From: Mycobacterium sp. KBS0706 | Lineage (GTDB): Bacteria; Pseudomonadota; Alphaproteobacteria; DSM-16000; Inquilinaceae | DNA length: 64,000 bases | Direction of reading: 5' to 3' | Assembly: GCF_005938675.2 (NCBI RefSeq) | Contig: NZ_VCCH02000014.1 | Span: 56,663-120,662, forward strand | Shown here: positions 19,345 through 27,110 of the stretch, piece by piece | Numbering within the stretch: position 1 is the first letter of the stretch | Layout: every line of letters starts with the position of its first letter | Program-made: the position numbers and the translations under genes | Notes under the pieces: model-generated | The model's database searches: none | Told to the model about the DNA's origin: nothing | What the model saw: the letters and a program-made list of their open reading frames with translations, nothing else

Positions 19345-20322
19345 ATGGAGACGCGTGCAAGCTATGTCGCCGTCGGCAGCTTCGTCCTGATTCTGATGGT
19401 CGGGCTGGTGGTGTTCGCCGTCTGGCTCGGCGGATCGGGGCTGCGCGAGAACGCCGAGCGCTACCTGATCTACTTCTCCGGCAACGTCACCGGGCTGCAG
19501 GAAGGCAGCCAGGTGCGCTATCGCGGCATTCCGGTCGGCACCGTCGAGGACGTCGAGATCGACCCGTCCAATGTCGAGCGGGTGCAGGTCCGGATCGCGG
19601 TCCGGCCGAAGACCCCGATCGTCAAGGGCTCGGTGGCGTCGCTCGAAATCCAGGGCCTGACCGGCGGCGCCTTCGTCCTGCTCAGCGGCGGGGTCCAGGG
19701 CGCGCCGCCTTTGGAGAAGGAGGAGGGCAAGGACTATGCGGTGATCCCGTCGCGCCAGTCCGGGCTGCAGGCGATCGTCGACACGGTGCCGCAGCTGCTC
19801 GACCGGCTGTCGGACATCTCGCGCGAGGTCCAGCGGATCTTCTCCGAGGACAACGTTCGCAACATCTCCTCGGTCCTGGCCAATGTGAATACCCTGACCG
19901 CGACGCTGGCGCAGCGTTCGACCCAGCTGGCGAGCACAATCGACCGGATCGACACGCTGACCCAGAATGTCGACGGGCTCGTCACCGAGGCGCGGACCGA
20001 CCTGAACAAGCTCACCACCGGCGCGACCGGCTTCCTGTCGACCACCGACACCCAGGTCAATGCCGCGGTGGCCGATGCCCGGGCGATGATCGCCTCGCTT
20101 CGCCAGAGCGCCGACGACGTGGCCCGGCTGCTGAAGCAATCCGGCCCGGGGGTGGAGAGCTTCTCGACAGACGGGCTTTACGAGATCACCCAGCTGATCA
20201 CCCAGCTCCGCCAACTGACCGACAACCTGAACCGCACCCTGTCCCGGCTCGACCGCAGCCCGGCGCAGTTCCTGTTCGGCGGCTCGTCCGGCGGCGTGCC
20301 GCCGAAAGGTTCCTCGAGGTGA
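19345..20322 (+). CDS. MCE/MlaD-family substrate-binding protein
   Basis: The 325-aa protein has an N-terminal membrane anchor (YVAVGSFVLILMVGLVVFAV), then the MCE domain (ENAERYLIYFSGNVTGLQEG, RYRGIPVGTVEDVEI). A long helical C-terminus rich in repeated LTQNVD/LTATLAQRS-type heptads follows, typical of MCE proteins that oligomerise into periplasmic rings or tunnels. The ATG at 19345 is chosen because the anchor then begins at residue 6. It overlaps the region before the lipoprotein gene. Confidence 0.9.
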   Translation: METRASYVAVGSFVLILMVGLVVFAVWLGGSGLRENAERYLIYFSGNVTGLQEGSQVRYRGIPVGTVEDVEIDPSNVERVQVRIAVRPKTPIVKGSVASLEIQGLTGGAFVLLSGGVQGAPPLEKEEGKDYAVIPSRQSGLQAIVDTVPQLLDRLSDISREVQRIFSEDNVRNISSVLANVNTLTATLAQRSTQLASTIDRIDTLTQNVDGLVTEARTDLNKLTTGATGFLSTTDTQVNAAVADARAMIASLRQSADDVARLLKQSGPGVESFSTDGLYEITQLITQLRQLTDNLNRTLSRLDRSPAQFLFGGSSGGVPPKGSSR

Positions 20323-20324
20323 AG

Positions 20325-20990
20325 ATGAGTTTCTCCCCCCTGTCCCGGCGCCTCTTCCTGCGGCAGGCCGCTGTCTCCTCGGCCGCGGTCGGCCTGGCCG
20401 GCTGCGGCGGGATCAGCGCGCTGGCCCCGCCGGCGCCGCAGGTCTACGAGCTGACCCCGAAGAGCACCTTCGACCCGGGCCTGCCGAAGGTCACCTGGCA
20501 GCTCCTGGTCGACATGCCCACCGCCAATGCCGGCATCGATTCCGACCGGATCGCGATCAGCGAGACCCCGACCGCGCTCGACTATTTCGCCAAGGTGGCC
20601 TGGGTCGACCGCGGCCCGGCGATGGTCGTCGGCCTGCTGGTCGAGAGCTTCGAGAACACCGGCAAGATCGTCTCGGTCGGCCGGCAGATCTCCGGCCTGC
20701 GCGCCAACTACGTGCTGCAGCCCGAGATCCGCGAGTTCCGGGCCGAACGCTGGTCGGGCCAGCCTTACCGGGTGCGGGTGCGGATCGGCGCCAAGCTGGT
20801 GCGCTTCCCGCAGCGGACGATCATCGGCGGCGAAAGCTTCGAGCGGGTGGTCGAGGTGCAGGGACCGGATTTCACGGATGTGATCCGGGCCTGGGACGAC
20901 GCTCTCGGCAGCGTGATGAAGGAAGTGGTCGAGTGGACGCTGCGCACCGGCGAGCGCGACGACCGCGCCGCGGGCCGGCCGCGGCGATAG
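20325..20990 (+). CDS. ABC-type transport auxiliary lipoprotein (PqiC/DUF330-like)
   Basis: The 221-aa precursor has a twin-arginine-containing signal (SRRLFLRQAAVSSAAVGLAG) with a lipobox LAGC, so it is probably a lipoprotein and possibly Tat-exported. The mature part has the auxiliary-lipoprotein pattern YELTPKS...LLVDMPTANAGIDSDRIAI...ALDYFAKVAWVDR. Such lipoproteins complete MCE-type systems at the outer membrane. ATG 20325 is preceded by GAGGT; a GTG at 20319 overlapping the upstream stop is the alternative. It is last in the operon. Confidence 0.85.
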   Translation: MSFSPLSRRLFLRQAAVSSAAVGLAGCGGISALAPPAPQVYELTPKSTFDPGLPKVTWQLLVDMPTANAGIDSDRIAISETPTALDYFAKVAWVDRGPAMVVGLLVESFENTGKIVSVGRQISGLRANYVLQPEIREFRAERWSGQPYRVRVRIGAKLVRFPQRTIIGGESFERVVEVQGPDFTDVIRAWDDALGSVMKEVVEWTLRTGERDDRAAGRPRR

Positions 20991-21009
20991 CAGAAGGGAA
21001 GGGGGGAGC

Positions 21010-21035
21010 GCGCCGGTCCTCTCGGGGCCCGGCGC
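21010..21035. terminator. Hairpin after the lipid-transport operon
   Basis: GCGCCGG at 21010-21016 pairs with CCGGCGC at 21029-21035 across a 12-base loop, 20 bases after the lipoprotein stop. There is no T-run, so it is only a candidate terminator. Confidence 0.35.
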
Positions 21036-21060
21036 GGGCGTCAGCGGATCGGTCGCGTCG

Positions 21061-21141
21061 TCAGCGGGTGACGGTCTGCCAGAAGAAGAAGGCGATGACG
21101 CCGATGATGATGACCCACTCTGCACCCATGATCCGATCCAT
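21061..21141 (-). CDS. 26-aa single-span membrane micro-protein
   Basis: The minus-strand frame encodes MDRIMGAEWVIIIGVIAFFF followed by WQTVTR. This is a short polar start, a strongly hydrophobic helix and a basic end: the classic layout of bacterial small membrane proteins. A second ATG at 21129 would give 22 residues. Ribosome-binding signals are weak (GGGG directly before the first ATG). It lies alone in the gap between the MCE operon and the GlpR-like regulator, both on the other strand. No family is recognised and chance cannot be excluded. Confidence 0.4.
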   Translation of the reverse strand: MDRIMGAEWVIIIGVIAFFFWQTVTR

Positions 21142-21301
21142 CCCCGTGTGTCTTGCCGCCCTTCATAGCACGACGTGGCGCGATCGCAAGGCGCTCGCCG
21201 CGGTATGGCGCCGGGCTGATGTTCGCAAATGAAAATATTGGCATCGTTTCCGCTTCCCCATTAGCATTCTTTTTCGTCCAGCCAGGGGAAGAAGAGCGGC
21301 C

Positions 21302-22063
21302 ATGAACGCCACGGCGCGACAGAGCCAGATCGTCGATCTGGTCCGCCAGGAGGGCTATGTCACGGTCGAGACCCTGGCCGACCGGTTCCAGGTGACGCCG
21401 CAGACCATCCGCCGCGACATCTCGCTGCTGCAGGATCGGGCCCTGCTGCGGCGCTTCCATGGCGGCGTCACGGCGCCCGGCAGCGTCGAAAACTTCGCCT
21501 ATTCCACGCGCCAGGTGCTGTGCCTGGAGGAAAAGCGCCGGATCGCCCGGCTGGCCGCGCGGCAGGTGCCGGACAATGCCTCGCTGTTCCTCAACATCGG
21601 CACGACGACGGAGGAGGTGGCGCGGGCGCTGCTGGGCCATCGCGGGCTGCGGGTGATCACCAACAACATCAACGTTGCGAACATCCTGTATTCGAATGCG
21701 AGCTGCGAGGTGATCGTCGCCGGCGGCGTGGTCCGGGCCCGGGACGGCGGCATCGTCGGCGAGGCGACGCTCGATTTCGTCCGCCAGTTCAAGGTCGATG
21801 TCGGCATCATCGGCATCAGCGGCATCGACGGGGACGGGACGCTGCTCGACTACGACTACCGCGAGGTGCGGGTGGCGCGGGCGATCATCGACAATTCGCG
21901 CCAGGTGTTCCTGGTGGCCGACCACACCAAGTTCGGCCGCAACGCCATGGTGCGGCTGGCCTCGATCGGCGAGGTCCACGCCCTGTTCACCGACCGGACC
22001 CCGCCGGCGCCCTTCGGCGAGGCGATCGCCGCCACCACCTGCCGCGTCCACGTCGCCGACTAG
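21302..22063 (+). CDS. DeoR-family transcriptional repressor, GlpR-like
   Basis: The 253-aa protein has the DeoR winged helix near residues 5-55 (VTVETLADRFQVTPQTIRRDISLL with RRFHGGV) and the C-terminal sugar-isomerase-like sensor domain with GTTTEEVARAL and VVRARDGGIVGE and ADHTKFGRNAMVRLA. These C-terminal motifs resemble GlpR, the glycerol-3-phosphate repressor, but no glp genes are present here. It stands alone downstream of an AT-rich stretch (21227-21290) that probably holds its promoter. A TTGGCA at 21238 followed 17 bases later by TTAGCA is the best candidate. Confidence 0.85.
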   Translation: MNATARQSQIVDLVRQEGYVTVETLADRFQVTPQTIRRDISLLQDRALLRRFHGGVTAPGSVENFAYSTRQVLCLEEKRRIARLAARQVPDNASLFLNIGTTTEEVARALLGHRGLRVITNNINVANILYSNASCEVIVAGGVVRARDGGIVGEATLDFVRQFKVDVGIIGISGIDGDGTLLDYDYREVRVARAIIDNSRQVFLVADHTKFGRNAMVRLASIGEVHALFTDRTPPAPFGEAIAATTCRVHVAD

Positions 22064-22077
22064 CGCCGATTCGGGGT

Positions 22078-22689
22078 TCAGATCACCTTGTCCTGCTGCA
22101 GCCGCGAGACCAGGTCCCTGGCCGCGCGGGCGGCGAGATCGGCGAAATTGCTGTTCGAGCCGCCGCGCGCGACGGCCTCGCCCTTCCAGATGGCGGTACC
22201 GCCGCCCGCCTCCTGTAGCGTGGCTTCATAGCGGGCCGTCGGCTCCTCGACCCAACGGCCGTCCGTCGTCAGCCCGGCGAAGGGGCCGGGATAGTAGCCG
22301 TATCCGTAGCCGTAATAGGGAAAGAACGGGTCTCCGACATAGGTCGGCGGGATGTAGCGGGCGACGGTGGCGCGCTGGTCGACGGCGATGCGCAGCACGG
22401 CGCGCACGCCGGCGGCCCGGATCGCGGCGGCCTCGGCGGCCGGGCCGCCGGGCCGGGTCGGCGGCGCCAGGTCGATCATCCGCTGGGCCCGCACGCCGCG
22501 GGCGGCGAGCTCGGCGACGGCCGCGCTCTCCAGCGCTTCGCGTTCCCCGAGCCGCGGCGTCTCTGCGACCACGACCATCGAGCGGATCGCCGCCCCGCCG
22601 CGATAGGCGGGGTCGACGAAGCTGGCCACCTGCGTCTGGGCGCAGGCGCCGAGGATGAGGGCAGTCAGGACGAAGACAAGGGCGCGCAT
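22078..22689 (-). CDS. Lipoprotein, DUF4136-like
   Basis: The 203-aa precursor has a lipoprotein signal with lipobox ILGAC at residues 13-17. The mature part has alternating segments VVVAETPRLGEREALESAAV, LRIAVDQRATVARYI, and a Tyr/Gly/Pro-rich loop (PYYGYGYGYYPGP) before GRWVEEPTARYEATL. This resembles DUF4136-type envelope lipoproteins of unknown role. It is divergent from the Wzi-like gene across 199 bp. Confidence 0.7.
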   Translation of the reverse strand: MRALVFVLTALILGACAQTQVASFVDPAYRGGAAIRSMVVVAETPRLGEREALESAAVAELAARGVRAQRMIDLAPPTRPGGPAAEAAAIRAAGVRAVLRIAVDQRATVARYIPPTYVGDPFFPYYGYGYGYYPGPFAGLTTDGRWVEEPTARYEATLQEAGGGTAIWKGEAVARGGSNSNFADLAARAARDLVSRLQQDKVI

Positions 22690-22763
22690 GACGCCTCCTG
22701 AGAATCGATCTCAAAGAGATGGCGCAGCGTATCGCAGCCGCCAAGGGCCCTGGTTACCGTTGT

Positions 22764-22775
22764 GACAAATTTGTC
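22764..22775. promoter_or_regulatory. 12-bp perfect palindrome upstream of the Wzi-like gene
   Basis: GACAAATTTGTC is a perfect palindrome in the divergent region between the lipoprotein and Wzi-like genes, 75 bp from the first and 114 bp from the second start. It stands out as AT-rich in GC-rich surroundings and looks like a repressor or activator operator. The binding protein is unknown. Confidence 0.35.
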
Positions 22776-22888
22776 GCTCACTCGAGGGGACCGTGGCGGA
22801 GAAGCATCTATTAAGCCACGCGGCGACTGGGCTTACGGGGTGTTCTTGTGTATTAGGGCGAGGTATTCGGGGCCGTCCGGGGGGAATA

Positions 22889-24427
22889 ATGGCCGTTGCG
22901 AGGAAGATTGCCATAGCCGTTGCCGCTGCCGTGATTTCGGCCAGCGCCGTGGCGGTGACGACGGGAATGGCCACGGCCAGCCCGTGGGCAGAGCCGGGCG
23001 ACTCTACCCTGCGCAACGACATCCACATACTGGAAAACTTCCGCCTGATCGACGGCGTTCTCAGCGCCTGGCCGCTTCCCTGGGCGCAGATCACTTATCG
23101 CCTGGCCAAGGCCGATCGCGATTCGCTGCCGCCCTACGCCCAGGCGGCGCTCGACCGCGTCCGCGCCCGGGCCGCGGCCGAGACCCGGCAGGGGCAGTTG
23201 CATGCGGAGTTGCAGGCCGACCTGACCAACCAACCGGCCCTGATCCGCGGCTTCGACTACACGGCGCGGCAGCGCGGCGAGATTTCCACATCCTTTGAAT
23301 ATATGGGCGATTCGACCGCGCTGCGGCTGTCGCTCGGCGCCTATTCCCGCTTCGCCAAGGGTGACGCCCCCTGGTATTACGCCGGCGAGGACAACTTCCA
23401 GGCATCGCTGGACGGCACCTACATCGCCCAGCGGGTCGACAACTGGATCCTCTATGCCGGCTGGCTCGACGAATGGTGGGGACCGGGCGAGACCACCAGC
23501 CTGATCCTCTCGACCAATGCCCGGCCGTTCCCGAAGGTCGGCTTCATGCGATCCAACCCGCATGCCTTCGAGACGCCCTGGCTGAGCTGGATCGGCCCCT
23601 GGCAGTTCACCGGTTTCCTCGGCGTCCTGCCGGACAGCCGACAGGTATCCAATCCCCTGATGTTCGGGTTGCGGCTCTCGATCAGCCCGATCCCGGGGCT
23701 GGAGCTCGGCGGCTCGCGCATCATGATGTTCTGCGGCAGCGGCCGGCCCTGCGGCCTCAGCACCTTCTTCGACGGCTTCTTCGGCAACACCAACGTCGAT
23801 CCCTCGCAGCAGGCGCTGGACCCGGCCAACCAGATCGCCGGCTTCGACGCCCGCTACAGCAACCAGATCTTCGGCCAGCCCTTCGAGATCTATGGCGAGC
23901 TGACCGGCGAGGACGCGGCGTATTCCGACATCGGCCTGCCGCTGCCGTCGCGCAATGCTGGCGTGCTCGGCGCCTCCCTGTGGAACGGCTGGGGCGACGA
24001 CGGGGCGATGTGGAAGCTCAACGTCGAATACTCGAATTCGACCGCGGACTTCCTGAACAAGAAGATCTACGGCTACTTCTACGAGAGCGGCGCCTATCCG
24101 GACGGCTACCGCTTCTACGACCGCGCGATCGGCGACAGCCTCGACAGCGACGCCGAGCTGTTCGGGGTCACCGGCACCTTCGTCGACAGCGACGACTGGA
24201 CCTACAAGGTCTCCTACTCGCACGCCTTCTTGAATCCGAAGAACAACACGCACAACGAGGTCACCAAGACCAAGGAGAACATCAACATCGTCGATCTCGG
24301 CGTCTCGATCCCGATGCGGCGCAACACGGTCGGCATCAATCTGCGGCTGCAGGACGATTCGGCCAACAGCCCCGGCGAGCAGAAGCCGATGGCGGCACTC
24401 GGAGTGTCGACGACGATCCGGTTCTGA
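22889..24427 (+). CDS. Wzi-like capsule-assembly outer-membrane protein
   Basis: The 512-aa precursor has a signal peptide (residues 1-27, cleavage near ATAS). A helical N-terminal part with the repeated pattern DIHILENFRLIDGVLSAWPLPWAQI follows, then a beta-barrel rich in aromatic strands (WILYAGWLDEWWGPGETTSL, VGFMRSNPHAFETPWLSW), ending in phenylalanine after TTIRF. This matches Wzi / capsule assembly proteins that anchor capsular polysaccharide at the cell surface. ATG 22889 is preceded by GGGGGA. It is convergent with the manC-like gene, which also serves surface polysaccharide. Confidence 0.85.
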   Translation: MAVARKIAIAVAAAVISASAVAVTTGMATASPWAEPGDSTLRNDIHILENFRLIDGVLSAWPLPWAQITYRLAKADRDSLPPYAQAALDRVRARAAAETRQGQLHAELQADLTNQPALIRGFDYTARQRGEISTSFEYMGDSTALRLSLGAYSRFAKGDAPWYYAGEDNFQASLDGTYIAQRVDNWILYAGWLDEWWGPGETTSLILSTNARPFPKVGFMRSNPHAFETPWLSWIGPWQFTGFLGVLPDSRQVSNPLMFGLRLSISPIPGLELGGSRIMMFCGSGRPCGLSTFFDGFFGNTNVDPSQQALDPANQIAGFDARYSNQIFGQPFEIYGELTGEDAAYSDIGLPLPSRNAGVLGASLWNGWGDDGAMWKLNVEYSNSTADFLNKKIYGYFYESGAYPDGYRFYDRAIGDSLDSDAELFGVTGTFVDSDDWTYKVSYSHAFLNPKNNTHNEVTKTKENINIVDLGVSIPMRRNTVGINLRLQDDSANSPGEQKPMAALGVSTTIRF

Positions 24428-24448
24428 TCGTCGCCGACACGCTTTGCC

Positions 24449-25909
24449 TCAAGTCTCCTCGAGACGGACGACGTCATCCTCGCCGAGATAGGGGCCGGTG
24501 CGGACCTCGATCAGCTCGAGATCGATCTTGCCGGGGTTCTCGAGCTTGTGGTCGGTGCCGATCGGCAGATAGACGGCCTCGTTCTCGCGCAGGATGCGGG
24601 ACTGGCCCTCCATGGTGACACGGGCGGTGCCGGACAGCACGACCCAGTGCTCGGAGCGGTGGTAGTGGCGCTGCAGGGCGATGGCCTGGCCCGGATGGAT
24701 CAGCACGCGCTTGACCTGGAAGCGGTCGCCGGCATGCAGCGACTTCACGGTGCCCCAGGGCCGGTAGATCTCGCGATGGATCACGGCTTCGGGCCGCTTG
24801 GCCGCCTTCAGCTTGTCGGTGACGGCCTTGACGTCCTGGACCTGGTCCTTGGCGGCGACCAGCACGGCGTCGTCAGTGGCGATGACGATGGCGTCGTCGA
24901 GGCCGATCACGGCGGTGAGGATGCCGTCGGAGCGGACCAGGCAGTTGCGCGAGGAGAGGGTGAGGGCATCGCCCTGGGTCAGGTTGCCGTCGGCGTCGCG
25001 GTCGCCAATCTCCCACAAGGACGACCAGGAGCCGACATCGGTCCAGCCGATCGAGGCCGGGACGATGCCGGCGCGGTCGGTCTTCTCCATGACGGCATGG
25101 TCGATCGAGATCGAGGGCGCCTGGACGAAGGCGGCGGGGTCGAGACGCAGGAAGGTGAGGTCGCGCGAGGCGGCCTTGAGTGCGGCGTCGGCGGCGGCCA
25201 GCACCTGGGGCGCGTGGCGGGCGCATTCGGCCAGGTACTGCCCGGCGGTGAACAGAAAGATGCCGGCATTCCACAGGTGGCGGCCTTCGGCCAGGAAGCG
25301 CTCGGCGGTCTCGCGCGGCGGCTTCTCGACGAAGCGGGCGACGGTGCGGGCGCCGGGGGCCTCGGGGATGGCGTCGCCGGGCAGGATGTAGCCGTAGCCG
25401 GTCTCCGGCGCGGTCGGCTGCATGCCGAAGGTCATCAGGTGGCCGGCGCGGGCGGCAGGGGCGGCGGTGGCGATGGCGGCGCGGAAGCCCTTGGGGTCGG
25501 CGATGTGGTGGTCGGCGGGCAGCACCAGCATCAGCGTGTCGGGGTCGCGGTCGGCCAGGAAGCGGGCGGCGACGGCGACGGCCGGGGCGGTGTTGCGGGC
25601 CGAGGGTTCGAGGATGATGGCGTCGGGGAAGACGCCGATCTGGCGCATCTGCTCGGCGACGACGAAACGGTGGTCGTCGGCGCAGATGAACACCGGCGGC
25701 GCGAAGCCGTCGGTCTCGCCGACGCGGGCCACCGTCTCCTGGATCATTGTCCGGTCCGAGACCAGCGGCAGGAACTGCTTGGGATAGCCGGCCCGCGACA
25801 GCGGCCACAGCCGCGTCCCTGACCCGCCCGACAACACCACCGGCACCACCGCCTGGGCGCCGGCCTCCGCCGTCGCCGCCGACCGCTCGACCATCTTTGT
25901 CTTCGCCAT
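24449..25909 (-). CDS. manC: Mannose-1-phosphate guanylyltransferase / mannose-6-phosphate isomerase
   Basis: The 486-aa bifunctional-type protein has an N-terminal nucleotidyltransferase domain with the signature LSGGSGTRLWPLSRAGYPKQ at about residues 26-46 and a FVEKP motif. The C-terminal cupin (VKRVLIHPGQAIALQRHYHR, HWVVLSGTARVT) supplies the phosphomannose isomerase domain. It makes GDP-mannose for surface polysaccharides such as capsule or LPS. The start is ATG 25909; the frame stays open upstream over the sugar-binding-protein gene, but that is antisense. Its stop is 21 bases from the Wzi-like gene. Confidence 0.92.
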   Translation of the reverse strand: MAKTKMVERSAATAEAGAQAVVPVVLSGGSGTRLWPLSRAGYPKQFLPLVSDRTMIQETVARVGETDGFAPPVFICADDHRFVVAEQMRQIGVFPDAIILEPSARNTAPAVAVAARFLADRDPDTLMLVLPADHHIADPKGFRAAIATAAPAARAGHLMTFGMQPTAPETGYGYILPGDAIPEAPGARTVARFVEKPPRETAERFLAEGRHLWNAGIFLFTAGQYLAECARHAPQVLAAADAALKAASRDLTFLRLDPAAFVQAPSISIDHAVMEKTDRAGIVPASIGWTDVGSWSSLWEIGDRDADGNLTQGDALTLSSRNCLVRSDGILTAVIGLDDAIVIATDDAVLVAAKDQVQDVKAVTDKLKAAKRPEAVIHREIYRPWGTVKSLHAGDRFQVKRVLIHPGQAIALQRHYHRSEHWVVLSGTARVTMEGQSRILRENEAVYLPIGTDHKLENPGKIDLELIEVRTGPYLGEDDVVRLEET

Positions 25910-26101
25910 CGTCCACTCGTTCCGTGCGGCCTCGATCGGAACGCTTATCCGCCATCCGCCCCGGTCTGTCCAACGCCGCCGCGCCCCGAGCGGTCCGTTG
26001 ACAGTGGCCGAACAATCATCTGACAATTCTTGCTGAACAAAGAGTCGGGGATCGCGGCGCGGCACCGCCCCCGACAGCCAAATCGCCGTGGAGGAGAGCT
26101 C

Positions 26102-27052
26102 ATGACTGGTACGTTGCAGCGCGCCCTGCTGGGCGCGGTCCTGGCGATCGCGGTCGCCCTGCCGGCGGCGGCGCAGGACAAGAAGACCATCCTGACATCG
26201 GTGCCCAGCCTGGGCTTCCCGTTCTTCGTGCACATGATGAAGGAGCTGAAGGCCGAAGCGCAGAAGCTGGGCGTCGCCTCGGTCGAATCCGACGGCCAGA
26301 ACAGCGCGCCGAAGCAGACCGCCGACGTCGAGGCGGCGCTGGTGCAGAAGGTCGACGGCATCGTCATCAGCCCGATCGACGTCAACGCCATGGCGCCGGT
26401 GCTGACCGAGGCGGTGGAGGCCGGCGTGCCGGTGGTCACCATCGACCGCCGCGTCACCGGAGTGGACGGCATCCTGGCCCATGTCGGCGCCGACAACGTG
26501 CTGGGCGGCGAGGCCCAGGCGAAATGGCTGATGGAGAGCTATCCGAACGGCGCCACCATCGTGAACCTGCAGGGCCAGCCGGGCGCCAGCCCGGCGATCG
26601 ACCGCAACAAGGGCGTGCACAACGTCCTCGACGCCCACAAGGACAAGTACAAGTTCGTGGCGGAGCAGACCGCCAACTTCGCCCGCGACCAGGGGCTGAG
26701 CATCACCGAATCGATCCTGGCCGGCCTGTCGACGCCGCCCGACGTGATCGTTGCCGCCAATGACGACATGGCGCTCGGCGCGCTCGAGGCGGTGCGCGGC
26801 CGCAACCTGCAGGACAAGATCAAGATCATCGGCTTCGACGCGCTGCCGGAAGCGCTGGGCAGCATCCGCGACGGCGGCCTCGCCGGCACCATCGAGCAGT
26901 TCCCGGGCGGCCAGAGCCGCAAGGCGGTCGAGGTGCTGGTCGACTATCTGAAGACCGAGAAGAAGCCGGACCCGGCGCTGATCCTGCTGACCCCGATCGC
27001 CATCACCAAGGCCAATCTCGACAAGGCCGAGCGCATCGGCGAGGTGAAGTAG
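26102..27052 (+). CDS. Ribose-type sugar ABC transporter, periplasmic binding protein
   Basis: The 316-aa precursor has a Sec signal peptide (cleavage near AAAQD, residue 22). It then carries the type-I periplasmic binding fold of the RbsB family, with SLGFPFFVHMMKELKAEAQK, VDGIVISPIDVNAMAPVL, GVPVVTIDRR and VAANDDMALGAL. It captures a sugar, probably a pentose or related carbohydrate; the exact ligand is not deducible. It is first in an operon with the ATPase and permease, and a strong stem-loop follows it at 27060-27087. Confidence 0.9.
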   Translation: MTGTLQRALLGAVLAIAVALPAAAQDKKTILTSVPSLGFPFFVHMMKELKAEAQKLGVASVESDGQNSAPKQTADVEAALVQKVDGIVISPIDVNAMAPVLTEAVEAGVPVVTIDRRVTGVDGILAHVGADNVLGGEAQAKWLMESYPNGATIVNLQGQPGASPAIDRNKGVHNVLDAHKDKYKFVAEQTANFARDQGLSITESILAGLSTPPDVIVAANDDMALGALEAVRGRNLQDKIKIIGFDALPEALGSIRDGGLAGTIEQFPGGQSRKAVEVLVDYLKTEKKPDPALILLTPIAITKANLDKAERIGEVK

Positions 27053-27059
27053 CCGGCCC

Positions 27060-27087
27060 GTCGGGTCCGCGGTGACGCGGACCCGAC
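27060..27087 (+). promoter_or_regulatory. Perfect 12-bp stem-loop between sugar-binding-protein and ATPase genes
   Basis: GTCGGGTCCGCG pairs perfectly with CGCGGACCCGAC across the loop GTGA, starting seven bases after the stop at 27052. There is no T-run. In sugar ABC operons such structures protect the 3' end of the binding-protein mRNA and lower expression of downstream genes, giving binding protein in excess. That role is inferred here. Confidence 0.7.
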
Positions 27088-27110
27088 CGATCCCGCGTCT
27101 TGGAGATACC

